Shown here piece by piece: positions 1 to 7,055 of a stretch of DNA of 15,860 nt. This DNA comes from Myxococcales bacterium (GTDB lineage: Bacteria > Myxococcota > Polyangia > Fen-1088): contig PMLH01000192.1 in assembly GCA_003159055.1 (NCBI GenBank), positions 1 through 15,860 on the forward strand. The letters run 5' to 3'. The notes beneath the pieces were generated by a model. That model worked only from the letters and a program-made list of their open reading frames with translations, had not been told where the DNA came from and ran no database searches. Within the stretch, counting starts at the first letter, position 1; each line of letters starts with the position of its first letter. The position numbers were made by a program, and so were the translations under genes.

Positions 1-2
1 AC

Positions 3-470
3 GATTTCAAGCAGATCAACGACGAGGGCGGACACGCGTACGGCGACCGGGTGCTGGTCGAGGTTGCGGAAACCCTCCGGCTCAACCTGCGTGCCTTCGA
101 TGTCGTCGCACGCTACGGCGGCGATGAGTTCGTCTTGCTCTTGCCCGAGGCCGATGACAAGGCCGCCTCCTTGGTCCTGGAAAAGCTCATGGCCGCGCTC
201 CACGGCACCATGCGGGGCCGGTCGACGGCCAGTCTCAGCATCGGGGCGGTAACCATCGATGGACCGCGGACAACGCTGGATCGATTGATCCAACAAGCCG
301 ACAAGCTGGTTTACGCCGCCAAGCAAGACGGCAAGGATTGTGTACGCCACCGGCACCTCCACCGCAACGGCGCGAGCGGCATCGCGAACACCCCCACGCC
401 AGAAGCAACCATCCTCTATCCCAGATTTCCCGCCACTTCAGCCGCCACCGTGCACGCCAAGGGCCGCTGA
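3..470 (+). CDS. Diguanylate cyclase, GGDEF domain (C-terminal fragment, cut by window start)
   Basis: The frame is open from the first base, so the N-terminus lies outside the window. The visible 155 residues begin in the DxDxFKxIND motif (DFKQIND), followed by GHxxGD-type residues (GHAYGD). The catalytic signature RYGGDEF is intact, with GGDEF at visible residues 39-43. An RxxD inhibitory I-site (R30-A-F-D33) lies exactly five residues before it, so product feedback by c-di-GMP is expected. The domain closes with the usual AD-x-x-V/L-Y-x-AK-Q-x-G motif (ADKLVYAAKQDGKD), then a tail of about 43 residues without recognisable features. From family knowledge, GGDEF proteins condense two GTP into cyclic di-GMP. 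The sensory domain that controls it is not visible. The frame stops at TGA 468-470, just before the hairpin island. Confidence 0.93.
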   Translation, partial: DFKQINDEGGHAYGDRVLVEVAETLRLNLRAFDVVARYGGDEFVLLLPEADDKAASLVLEKLMAALHGTMRGRSTASLSIGAVTIDGPRTTLDRLIQQADKLVYAAKQDGKDCVRHRHLHRNGASGIANTPTPEATILYPRFPATSAATVHAKGR

Positions 471-580
471 AGAGGTGTCCAGAAATCGGATCAGACCGAG
501 GCGAGGAGGAGGGGTCCCGACCATCCGCGAGCTCGCGATGGTCACTGCCACGAAGGGGAAGAATCACCCTCACCCTTTGG

Positions 581-603
581 TCCCTCTCCCGTGGGGAGAG
601 GGA
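581..603. repeat. REP-like hairpin 1
   Basis: Left arm 581-590, loop GTG 591-593, right arm 594-603; the 10-bp stem is perfect. Confidence 0.8.
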
Positions 604-636
604 CGGATTTGGCCAGGAATTACCGGCCCTTGCTCA

Positions 637-659
637 CCCCTCTCCCTTCGGGAGAGGGG
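637..659. repeat. REP-like hairpin 2
   Basis: Left arm 637-646, loop TTC 647-649, right arm 650-659; the 10-bp stem is perfect. Confidence 0.8.
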
Positions 660-717
660 CCGGGGGTAAGGGCAAAGATATCCTTGACCTCGGCGTCTGG
701 GTTCAGAAGAGACTGCA

Positions 718-738
718 CCCTCTCCCGAAGGGAGAGGG
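718..738. repeat. REP-like hairpin 3
   Basis: Left arm 718-726, loop GAA 727-729, right arm 730-738; the 9-bp stem is perfect and shares its core with the other two. Confidence 0.8.
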
Positions 739-996
739 ACGACCAGGTCCACCAGTCTCTCCTCAAATCGCGGGCCGTCATTCTGTCTTCCTCTGCCGCT
801 TAACGCCTATGGGGCCCGGGGGTGAGGAACAATTCCTCCTCCGTGGCACTGGCCATCGTCTCGCGGCCGCGGGCCGTCACCCGTTCAATCCTGAACCATG
901 GATCCAATTTCTGGACACATCTTGAGTCTGTCGACGACCTGCCGGCGTCTACGTGCAGAATTGGCGGCTGCCCCTGGGTGTCGCCGTTCAACTCGG

Positions 997-1023
997 TTGT
1001 CATCGAAGACAATTGCGTTGTCT
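997..1023. promoter_or_regulatory. Three alternating TTGTC half-sites, possible operator
   Basis: TTGTC (997-1001), GACAA (1008-1012) and TTGTC (1018-1022) lie on alternating strands with starts 11 and 10 bases apart, about one helical turn each. The right pair forms AGACAA-TTGCG-TTGTCT (1007-1023), a perfect 6-bp inverted repeat. It is about 125 bases upstream of the VWA lipoprotein start. The geometry fits a dimeric regulator site, but no regulator can be named. Confidence 0.3.
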
Positions 1024-1133
1024 CGCATCGAGCCAGGTAGCCTCTGACTCCCGACAAAACGGGACACTCACCTTGGCACGACTTTGGCTTCGAATGAGTT
1101 CGTCAATGCGCAATCAGAACATCATCGGTGCGC

Positions 1134-1140
1134 AAGGAGG
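1134..1140 (+). promoter_or_regulatory. Shine-Dalgarno AAGGAGG fixing the start at 1147
   Basis: AAGGAGG sits six bases before ATG 1147. This rules out the longer in-frame TTG start at 1084, whose extra residues do not resemble a signal peptide. Confidence 0.9.
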
Positions 1141-1146
1141 ACTTCC

Positions 1147-2853
1147 ATGAATCACAATTCCACGCGCGATATTGCATTGCTTCGATGGCACTATCTTCCC
1201 TGGGCCCTGGTGCTTGTGACCATCCCGGTTGCCTGGTTCGCGTGCACGTCGCACCCACTGACCCAACCCATACCGCAGCCGGCCCAGGAGACCGATCTCT
1301 ACATCTCCGTCTCGCCGGTTCGACAGCTCGATCTGGTGTTCATGATCGACAATTCGCCCTCTATGGCGCCCAAACAAGCCAAGCTGAAGGCCCAATTTCC
1401 CAAGCTGCTTGCAGCGCTTCGCGATCCCACAAGCGGTGCCTTGCCCGACCTGCGCGTGGCGATCATCGACAGCGACCTTGGCACGGGTGGCGCCTACACG
1501 GACGGCACCTGCGGTCCCAAGACGCTTCCAGACGGCACAGCCAGCAATTACGGAGATCTTGGGCGGTTCCAGATGATTGGGGCTCGAGATTGTGGCGTCA
1601 CAGATTCCAGTGCGATGTGGCTCGAATACGCAAACGGACAACCGGTCAATTACACGGGCGACGTCAACGATGTGTTCGCCTGCCTGGCCAGCAACCTTGG
1701 TACCTTGGGGTGCGGCGAGGAGCACCAGCTTCAGGCGTTCGAATTCGCCCTGGTCGGCAAAGGCATTGGCAATGACAAACAACAGACGATGATGCGTCCC
1801 AGCGCCTACCTCGGTTTGGTCTTTCTAAGCGACGAGGATGACTGTTCCGCGGCCACGGACGACGGGATGTTCGGGGACAAGCCCGAGTTGGCTGGCGAGT
1901 CGGCCAGCTTGCGTTGCTCGACGCGCGCCTACGCATGCAATGGAACCAATCTTACCAACGCGCCTCCTGGCTACCCGACCACGGCGGCCTTTCAGACGTC
2001 GTTCACCAATTGTGTCGCCAGGACCGACGCATGTCCGAACGGACTGGACGGGGTCAAGGGGACTGACACTTCCGTGCCGACCAGTTGCAGTCCGCTTCGG
2101 GACTACATACACATTGCTGATGAGATCAAATCTCTCAAGTCGGATCCCGCAAACCAGATTCTCGTGGCAGGCATCTTCGGCTGGCCCCTTGGCGGGGACA
2201 TGTCGAAAGCCGAGCCTGTGAAATTCGCATTGCGACCCAATCCGAACACCCTGGACACCGTCCATCCAGACATCTACGATTACTGGTCGCTCTGCTACGA
2301 CCCCAACCATCGGCCACAGAATCTGGATCCGAAGACCGGATTCGACGACGACGCTTGGGGGTGGGGCGCTGGCCCAGGCTTGCGCGAATCCGCCTTCATC
2401 GACGAATTCGGTCCCAATGGATTGAAATTCAGTATCTGCGAAACTGACTACTCGGGAGCCCTGAGCCAAATCGGCGCGGCCATCGCCAGCAAGCTGCAGA
2501 ATCTGTGCGTCGACTACAAGCTCATCGACACAGACCCAAACACGCCTGGCATCCAGCCGGACTGTCGGGTCGCCTACCGCATTCCGGATGCGAACGGTGT
2601 CTATCAAGAGAGCGCCGATTCCCTTCCTCGATGCGCCACTGGCGCGACTCCTGACACGATTTCCACTGATTGCTGGGAGCTGGTGAACGACACCACGAAA
2701 TGCCCCGGTCTTGGCCAACTGGTCAACGTCCTGCGAACCAGGTCGGAGATGAATGCGGGTCCCCTGACGGTTGGCACGAAGATCGACATGCAGTGCTCAA
2801 CCTGCACGGATCCCATCGCAGGCGAACCGCCGATCGATGGATGCAACTACTAA
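1147..2853 (+). CDS. Von Willebrand factor A-like exported lipoprotein
   Basis: A 568-residue protein. A short basic N-terminus and a hydrophobic stretch (about residues 16-32) end in W-F-A-C33, a non-canonical lipobox, so it is probably a lipoprotein. A VWA-type fold follows: 'LVFMIDNSPSM' places the metal-ion-dependent adhesion motif DxSxS at D68-S70-S72, then 'SDLGTGG' and later 'VFLSDEDDCSA', phrases typical of myxobacterial VWA lipoproteins. The rest is rich in paired cysteines and ends in a short Cys cluster (QCSTCTDP...GCNY), which suggests a disulfide-stabilised domain outside the cytoplasm. The family is usually surface or periplasmic and of unknown ligand; metal-dependent protein or matrix binding is the general expectation. 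It stands alone, with no same-strand partner before the DUF4118 remnant 138 bases downstream. Confidence 0.85.
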   Translation: MNHNSTRDIALLRWHYLPWALVLVTIPVAWFACTSHPLTQPIPQPAQETDLYISVSPVRQLDLVFMIDNSPSMAPKQAKLKAQFPKLLAALRDPTSGALPDLRVAIIDSDLGTGGAYTDGTCGPKTLPDGTASNYGDLGRFQMIGARDCGVTDSSAMWLEYANGQPVNYTGDVNDVFACLASNLGTLGCGEEHQLQAFEFALVGKGIGNDKQQTMMRPSAYLGLVFLSDEDDCSAATDDGMFGDKPELAGESASLRCSTRAYACNGTNLTNAPPGYPTTAAFQTSFTNCVARTDACPNGLDGVKGTDTSVPTSCSPLRDYIHIADEIKSLKSDPANQILVAGIFGWPLGGDMSKAEPVKFALRPNPNTLDTVHPDIYDYWSLCYDPNHRPQNLDPKTGFDDDAWGWGAGPGLRESAFIDEFGPNGLKFSICETDYSGALSQIGAAIASKLQNLCVDYKLIDTDPNTPGIQPDCRVAYRIPDANGVYQESADSLPRCATGATPDTISTDCWELVNDTTKCPGLGQLVNVLRTRSEMNAGPLTVGTKIDMQCSTCTDPIAGEPPIDGCNY

Positions 2854-2991
2854 CCGTTTTGCACGCCCATCCGGTTCACACGCCAGGTCCACCACCCACG
2901 AGCGAAAATTGCACCCCCTTTGCGGTCTCTGGTGCGGTATCGTGTGACACGGGCTGGGCCAAAGCGACTCGGTTGAACACGAGGTGGGGAC

Positions 2992-3420
2992 ATGAGTCAG
3001 AACGGCTCTGGAAAGAATGCTGTCCGAAGAGTGTTGCCCCTGGGGCCGCCCGCCATTTCGAGGACTGTCGCCTACGCCGCCAGTCCTCTGATCGTTTTGA
3101 CGGCGGCCCTGCTGCAGCACGAAGTCCTTCCACCCCCCAGCGTCGATCCCTTCTTGTTCTTCTATCTCGCCGTCACTGTCGCCGCGTGGCTGGGCGGACT
3201 CGGACCTGGTCTGATCGCGGTGGTGTTGTCTGCGGTCTTGGGGAACATCTTCTCTTCGAGAGGGCAGCCCAGGGTAGGCCACCGCAGGACTGGCCGACAA
3301 ACCAAGAAAGGCGGCAAGGGCGAAAGCAGCTTTGCCGATGTGTTTCCCTGTCATCATTGTCCACGAATTTTTCATGAGGTCTTCCTTTCACTCCACAGCA
3401 TCCACCACAATCTCCACTAG
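2992..3420 (+). CDS. Truncated DUF4118 membrane sensor protein (N-terminal remnant)
   Basis: The ATG is preceded by GAGGTGGGG (2981-2989). The first ~87 residues match the DUF4118 membrane module of KdpD-like sensor kinases: three hydrophobic segments (about residues 24-45, 51-65 and 70-87), with the hallmark 'AAWLGGLGPGLIAVVLSAVL' between the second and third. After codon ~87 (about position 3252) the frame turns into basic, low-quality sequence that is antisense to a minus-strand signal-peptide stub, and it ends at codon 142. No PAS, HisKA or ATPase domain follows. The intact relatives I know continue into those domains, so this is most likely a non-functional fragment. A small membrane protein of this form cannot be fully excluded. 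Confidence 0.65.
   Translation: MSQNGSGKNAVRRVLPLGPPAISRTVAYAASPLIVLTAALLQHEVLPPPSVDPFLFFYLAVTVAAWLGGLGPGLIAVVLSAVLGNIFSSRGQPRVGHRRTGRQTKKGGKGESSFADVFPCHHCPRIFHEVFLSLHSIHHNLH
3254..3375 (-). pseudogene. Signal-peptide stub of a lost exported protein
   Basis: On the minus strand, ATG 3375 has a good ribosome-binding site (AAAGGAAG, 3381-3388, five bases away) and encodes a textbook Sec signal peptide: a Lys-containing N-region, hydrophobic core FALAAFLGLSASP and an AVA cleavage site at about residue 33. Beyond the cleavage site the frame becomes charged, low-complexity sequence that is simply the antisense of the DUF4118 fragment. The mature part of the protein is therefore missing. It lies 42 bases downstream of the frameshifted gene ending at 3417, so the two were probably one transcription unit. 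The left boundary is approximate (within about 3250-3278). I cannot say what the lost protein was. Confidence 0.5.
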
Positions 3421-4177
3421 CGATGTCCGCCGTGGCCGCCGCCAAAGTGGCCGCCGCCTCCGCGTGAAACGCTTCCCGAGCTGCCGCGGCTCACGCTTGC
3501 AGCGTGATAATCACTTGCGGTGCGAGTGACCTCGCCGCCGCGAGCCCCGGCGCTGACTCCCACCCTGCCAGGACCGCCGCCGCGGAATGAGCCCCAACCG
3601 TAGCCGGCGTGAAAAAGGCCCGTGTACCACCCGAATCCCATCGGTCCGCGAACGCCAAAGTAAGGATAGGCGCCCCAGCCCCAAACCCAAGGTGCCGCCA
3701 GCCACATCCAGCCACTGCCGGGGTAGTAGGCGTAGGCATAGGGATAGGCGTCACTCGGCGAGCCCTCGTAGGTGTACTGGTTACCGTAAGGCATCCAGAT
3801 CCAGCCGTACTCGCTGGTGTAGACCCACTGTCCCGCTCCCTGCCCCGGAGCGCCTCCGCCAGGCTGTGGGCCCTGGGGCTGGGCCTGGCTTTGCACTTGG
3901 GCCTCGACCGGCGGTGCGGGCGGCTGCGCGGGCGGCGCAGGTGGCAGCATCTCGGGCGGCGGGGTGGGCGGTTGCGCTGCCTGGACCTGGGCACCAGGCT
4001 CGCCAGCAGGGTGCGCTCTATCCATCCCAGGGCGCGCCCGGTTTCGCTGACAGCCACGGGATGCTTCGGTGCCAAGCGCCCGGCTCCGGAGGAATCGGAA
4101 ATCTGATTGCTGCCGGCCAGTCGCGTGCGCAACGGCCAGGCAGTGGGGTTTGCGTATTCGAGGTGTTGGGTCTTCAT
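3417..4177 (-). pseudogene. Pro-rich, Tyr/Trp/Gly-rich hypothetical protein interrupted by a frameshift
   Basis: The start is ATG 4177 with a strong AAAGGAGG (4184-4191). From there one frame reads a natural-looking N-terminus of about 61 residues (MKTQHLEYANPTAWPLR..., ending near TLLASL). In the next frame, from about 3992, comes AQVQAAQPPTPPPE, a proline-rich linker, then an aromatic block (QWVYTSEYGWIWMPYGNQ, WMWLAAPWVWGWGAYPYFG) and a Gly/His tail ending GGGHGGHR. Past the switch point the first frame becomes Arg/Pro nonsense, and before it the second frame does too. A single missing base near 3993-3998 would restore a protein of about 252 residues. Such aromatic/Gly-rich proteins are usually exported or surface-associated, but I recognise no function. 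The frameshift could be real decay or a sequencing error. Confidence 0.6.
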
Positions 4178-4592
4178 GGAAAGCCTCCTTTCGGGGCATG
4201 ATCGAGGGAACAGCAAGCCCAGTGCCAACCGAGGAACGGCCAGGAAGCCGGGTTTGCCAGTGCTTCGCACGCGGATCGCCCCGCTGCCGCGGCAACCTGT
4301 CGCGACTGGCTCAGACCGCGCGGCACCCTGCCGCTGCGTCGTCAAGACGACAGTGCGTTGACCGCCGTTGTCACATCCGTCATGGATCAAAGGACTGGCA
4401 TCGACTGCAAAATCCGCGAAGCAGGTGCGGATGACGCCTCTGTCCGAGACTTGGCGCCTGTCTCTCCGGTCAAGCCGATTCCCTCCGCCCGTCGAGATCG
4501 CTAGGAAAAACTGGGGCCACACGATGTCGGCCCTGATGGCATGCGTCTTGCTGGTTCAAAAGGCGACTGCAAACAGCAGACGGAGACACCCC
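4178..4592. other. Divergent intergenic region before the Spy-like gene
   Basis: This 415-base gap separates two divergent genes. It holds a perfect inverted repeat GTCGTC-AA-GACGAC (4338-4351), seven bases before a -35-like TTGACC (4358-4363). The matching -10 (CATGGA at 17-base spacing) is poor. A longer open frame continuing upstream of 4593 has no signal peptide of its own and is treated as noncoding. Confidence 0.35.
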
Positions 4593-5048
4593 ATGACAAG
4601 GATTTCGACTATCGCAATTGGCGCCATCCTGCTCGCCGGAATGTCCGCCCCAGCCTTCGCTCAAGCACCAGCCGGCGGTGGCATGGGCCATCGCGGAATG
4701 CACGGTGGTGGCCTCTCGGCCATTCCCGATCTGACTTCAGACCAGAAGCAGAAGATTGCAGATCTAAGGGCCACGGCCATGCAGCAAGCCGCGCCCCTTC
4801 ACACGCAGATGGCCGCCCTTCGCAAGGACATAAAGACGCTGTGGGCCGCTGACCCGCTTGACCGCCAGGCCATCGCGAACAAACAAGCCGAGGTGGATGG
4901 GTTGCATGCCCAAATGAAAGCCATTTGGAGCGACTTCTTCCTCCAGCTGCATGACGTCCTGACGCCAGCACAGCGCACATGGCTCGCCCAGCATGGGCCG
5001 GGTAAGGGCGGTGGCACGGGTTTCGGAATGGGCATGGGAAACGACTGA
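4593..5048 (+). CDS. Periplasmic Spy/CpxP-like LTxxQ protein
   Basis: A 151-residue exported protein. The start is ATG 4593, with GGAG (4582-4585) seven bases upstream; this start puts a clean Sec signal peptide at the N-terminus, cleaved after A-F-A23. The mature protein has a Gly/Met/His-rich arm (GMGHRGMHGGG), then a helical core bounded by two LTxxQ motifs (LTSDQ at 47-51, LTPAQ at about 123-127) and a Gly/Met tail. This is the layout of the Spy/CpxP/ZraP family: small all-helical periplasmic proteins that act as ATP-independent chaperones or bind metals under envelope stress. The Met/His-rich ends suggest soft-metal (Cu, Zn) binding, an inference. No two-component partner is adjacent. 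Confidence 0.82.
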   Translation: MTRISTIAIGAILLAGMSAPAFAQAPAGGGMGHRGMHGGGLSAIPDLTSDQKQKIADLRATAMQQAAPLHTQMAALRKDIKTLWAADPLDRQAIANKQAEVDGLHAQMKAIWSDFFLQLHDVLTPAQRTWLAQHGPGKGGGTGFGMGMGND

Positions 5049-5168
5049 GGTTGAGCGTGGCCCTGACCCGCCAGCAACGAGAAGACGAGGATCCAGTGGC
5101 CTCGAATGGCTCTGACCAAACATACGCCGTGAACTTCGAAGTGCCGGAGAATTGTTGGCACCGCCGAT

Positions 5169-5219
5169 CGAGCCGTGGTTGCGTTCAACCTCGACGCTCG
5201 GCCACCTGATCTTCAGGTG
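5169..5219. terminator. Hairpins at the convergent gene ends (weak terminator candidate)
   Basis: CACCTGA-TCT-TCAGGTG (5203-5219) is a perfect 7-bp hairpin just inside the hemerythrin 3' end. A second structure, GGTTG-CGTT-CAACC (5177-5190), flanked by CGAGC/GCTCG (5169-5200), spans its stop codon. They lie between two convergent genes, but no T-tract follows on either strand. Confidence 0.25.
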
Positions 5220-5787
5220 CCGCGCTTGGCGTCGTCTCGTTCGCGGGCGAGAACCAGGGCAAGCGCTCCAGGTGCCCCAGCTCAGCCATGCGTTCCATCA
5301 TTTGCTCGTCGAAGGCGAGCGCATACGAGCCGGATGCTTTCAGCTCGCGGATGCCGGGAAGCCGAGCGGTCGCCTGCGTGGGAGGGGCTTGGCGTAGAAA
5401 ATTGGCGAACTGCCGGTCGGCCCCTCTGACGTGGTAGATGAGCCAGTCTTCGACCATGAAGTAGATCGCATGCCTTGTTTCTTCGGATGAGCCTTCCCTG
5501 TACGCGCGCCTTTCCACCGCGGTGACTTCGTGACGGACGTGGGTGTGGAAGGCCGAGTGGACGTTCCTGCTGGGGTAGTGCGTTTCCGCCATTACGGTTT
5601 CTTCCGAAGCAAGATGATAGTCCAAGTAGGCGACGAAGAATCTCAGCGCTCGCTGAAACTGTTGTGGTGATTCATCCAGTGCTTTCGAAAAGAGAATTTC
5701 ATTCGCGCTCGCGAGCAGCGTGCGGACGTGAGCGTCGATATCGCGGTTTCCCGTTTCCAAGGCCGGTGTGAATTCGAATTGGACCAT
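5185..5787 (-). CDS. Bacteriohemerythrin (hemerythrin-domain O2-binding protein)
   Basis: A 200-residue soluble protein with no signal or membrane segment. The start is ATG 5787, with GGAGG (5793-5797) five bases upstream; the longer frame from 5868 adds 27 residues without a binding site. All seven ligands of the di-iron site are in place: H20 (in IDAH), H58 and E62 (HLASE), H77 and H81 (HSAFH), H119 and D124 (HVRGAD). From family knowledge, bacterial hemerythrins bind O2 reversibly at the di-iron centre and serve in O2 storage, delivery or sensing. About 70 residues follow the domain, longer than a minimal single-domain bacteriohemerythrin, and resemble nothing I know. It is divergent from the NhaR-type regulator, which might control it, although NhaR classically controls a Na+/H+ antiporter. 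Confidence 0.88.
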   Translation of the reverse strand: MVQFEFTPALETGNRDIDAHVRTLLASANEILFSKALDESPQQFQRALRFFVAYLDYHLASEETVMAETHYPSRNVHSAFHTHVRHEVTAVERRAYREGSSEETRHAIYFMVEDWLIYHVRGADRQFANFLRQAPPTQATARLPGIRELKASGSYALAFDEQMMERMAELGHLERLPWFSPANETTPSAAPEDQVAERRG

Positions 5788-6103
5788 GGGTTCCTCCGAA
5801 AGTGTCCGGGCGTTGAAGACTCCCCCGCGCGGCTGGTTTCCATAGCGTGAAAACTGTCGCCCGACCAAGAGGAAATACCGTCACGACCCGTTCGAAAAAG
5901 CGACGAATGCGGCCGGCGTGGGCAGGCGTCCGGGTTCACCAGCGAACCAGTCCACCCGCAGTTAGTATCACCCACTCACTTGGTTGGCGGTGCGACGAAT
6001 CGCCGCACTGGGTGCGCCAGAAGAGTCGCCCATCGTTTGCAGGTCGTGTCGACCGAAGCATTTCTATGGTGTCTTCCGCGTGAGGTCGCACTATTCTCTG
6101 GCC
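5788..6103. promoter_or_regulatory. Divergent promoter region, hemerythrin / nhaR
   Basis: These 316 bases between divergent starts must hold both promoters. The clearest element is the inverted repeat GGTTC-ACCAGC-GAACC (5933-5948) near the middle; a second, weaker one is GTGCG-N9-CGCAC (5990-6008). LysR-type regulators often bind between themselves and a divergent target, so either could be an operator. I could not assign -35/-10 boxes securely, and no further gene is visible. Confidence 0.35.
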
Positions 6104-7006
6104 ATGGATTGGCTCAATTACCACCACCTTCTCTATTTCTGGGTTGTGGCAAAAAAAGGAAGCATTGTGGCGGCGACGAAAGAGCTGCGTCTGGCTCATC
6201 CGACCATCAGCGGTCAGATTCATCGCCTCGAGGCCGTCCTGGGCGAAAAGTTGTTCCTGCGCCAAGGACGGAAGCTGGTCCTGACCGACGCAGGTCGCGT
6301 GGCGTTTGGCTATGCCGAGGAAATCTTCGCCCTCGGTCGAGAATTCCTGGACACCGTGAAAGGCCGCCCGAGCGGACGGACGCTTCGCCTCGTGGTAGGG
6401 GCCTCCGGCTCGCTGCCGAAATCGATCGTGCACCGCATGCTCGAACCCGCGTTCCGACTCGAGAAGAATGTACAGGTCGTTTATCGCGAGGACTCCTCGA
6501 CCGAGGCGTTCCTTGCCGATCTGGCGGCCTATTCCATCGACGTCGTGCTCTCCGACGCACCGATCACCTCGGATCTCCCGGTGCGGGCTTTCAGCCATTT
6601 GCTAGGCGAATGCGGCACGGCCTTCTTCGCTGCCCCCGCGCTGGCCAAGGCATACCGCCGCCGCTTTCCCACGTCTCTCGACAACGTACCCTTCTTGTTA
6701 CCGGGCCGCAGCTCACCCCTGCGCCGGAGTTTGGACGAGTGGTTCGATTCCAATGGCATTCGGCCGAACATCGTCGCAGAGCTGGATAACACCGACTTGA
6801 GCAAGGTGCTGGGAGAAGCGGGGACCGGAGTTCTTACCGCTCCCGATGTGGTCGCGAAAGACATCCTGCGACGCTACGACTTGCGGCTTTTGGGCCGGGC
6901 CGCCGACATCAAGCAGAGCTTCTACGCGATCTCCGTCGAACGAAAAATCCGACATCCCGCGGTGCTCGCTATTTGCGAAACCGCGCGCAAGAGCATCTTC
7001 GCGTGA
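6104..7006 (+). CDS. nhaR: LysR-family transcriptional regulator, NhaR type
   Basis: A 300-residue protein that can be followed along E. coli NhaR from end to end. The N-terminus 'NYHHLLYFW' corresponds to NhaR 'NYNHLYYFW'. The winged helix-turn-helix covers about residues 15-45 (HPTISGQIHRLE), followed by the effector-binding domain with NhaR-like landmarks SDAPI, GECG, LLPGRSS, WFDSNG and a terminal RKIRHPAVLAIC. The start is ATG 6104 because homologues begin here; no Shine-Dalgarno is visible, and the in-frame TTG at 5984 adds 40 residues without family match. NhaR activates the Na+/H+ antiporter gene nhaA in response to Na+ in enterobacteria. No antiporter gene is in the window, so the local target may be the divergent hemerythrin gene. 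Confidence 0.8.
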   Translation: MDWLNYHHLLYFWVVAKKGSIVAATKELRLAHPTISGQIHRLEAVLGEKLFLRQGRKLVLTDAGRVAFGYAEEIFALGREFLDTVKGRPSGRTLRLVVGASGSLPKSIVHRMLEPAFRLEKNVQVVYREDSSTEAFLADLAAYSIDVVLSDAPITSDLPVRAFSHLLGECGTAFFAAPALAKAYRRRFPTSLDNVPFLLPGRSSPLRRSLDEWFDSNGIRPNIVAELDNTDLSKVLGEAGTGVLTAPDVVAKDILRRYDLRLLGRAADIKQSFYAISVERKIRHPAVLAICETARKSIFA

Positions 7007-7052
7007 CCTCGATGCGGCTGGCGTCACGTCGATGAGCCTATGTGGGCCTCAT
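7002..7052. terminator. Weak bidirectional terminator candidates between convergent genes
   Basis: CGTGAC-N15-GTCACG (7002-7028) and ATGAG-N11-CTCAT (7032-7052) lie between the nhaR stop and the lipoprotein stop, which are only 49 bases apart. The stems are short and lack T-runs. Confidence 0.22.
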
Positions 7053-7055
7053 TCC

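Larger units (their letters stand above)
567..828. repeat. REP-like palindrome island with three hairpins
   Basis: Three close copies of a CCCTCTCCC-nnn-GGGAGAGGG palindrome lie within 160 bases: 581-603 (10-bp perfect stem, loop GTG), 637-659 (10-bp perfect stem, loop TTC) and 718-738 (9-bp perfect stem, loop GAA). An outer inverted repeat encloses them: CCTCACCC at 568-575 and GGGTGAGG at 820-827. The stems are identical in their core while the loops differ, as in families of extragenic palindromes scattered through many GC-rich proteobacterial genomes. The island follows the diguanylate cyclase stop, so it could also act as a transcription barrier. The open frames through it are compositional and do not look coding. 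Confidence 0.8.
829..1146. other. Gene-free stretch upstream of the VWA lipoprotein
   Basis: I see no convincing gene here. The open frames use unlikely residue mixes and have no ribosome-binding site. The region holds a small GAGGAA-CAA-TTCCTC hairpin at its left edge (824-838) and an array of TTGTC/GACAA half-sites at 997-1023. It must contain the promoter of the gene at 1147, but I could not pick a -35/-10 pair with confidence. Confidence 0.5.

Noticed and set aside
338..925. A 195-codon plus-strand open frame across the hairpin island
   Set aside because: It overlaps the end of the diguanylate cyclase and the REP-like palindromes, with Arg/Pro/Gly-rich content and no start signal.
1084..1146. 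TTG-started extension of the VWA gene
   Set aside because: AAGGAGG sits immediately before ATG 1147, and the extension would bury the signal sequence.
1825..2718. A 297-codon minus-strand open frame opposite the VWA gene
   Set aside because: It is the antisense of a clearly coding gene, with shadow-type composition.
2797..3375. The full 192-codon minus-strand frame starting with the signal peptide
   Set aside because: Only the first ~35-40 codons look real; the rest is antisense of the DUF4118 homology and intergenic sequence.
4368..4592. N-terminal extension of the Spy-like gene
   Set aside because: The signal peptide begins exactly at Met 4593, preceded by GGAG; the extension is basic and unlike an export signal.
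5984..6103. TTG-started extension of the NhaR-type gene
   Set aside because: The extra 40 residues do not match the family, whose N-terminus aligns at Met 6104.
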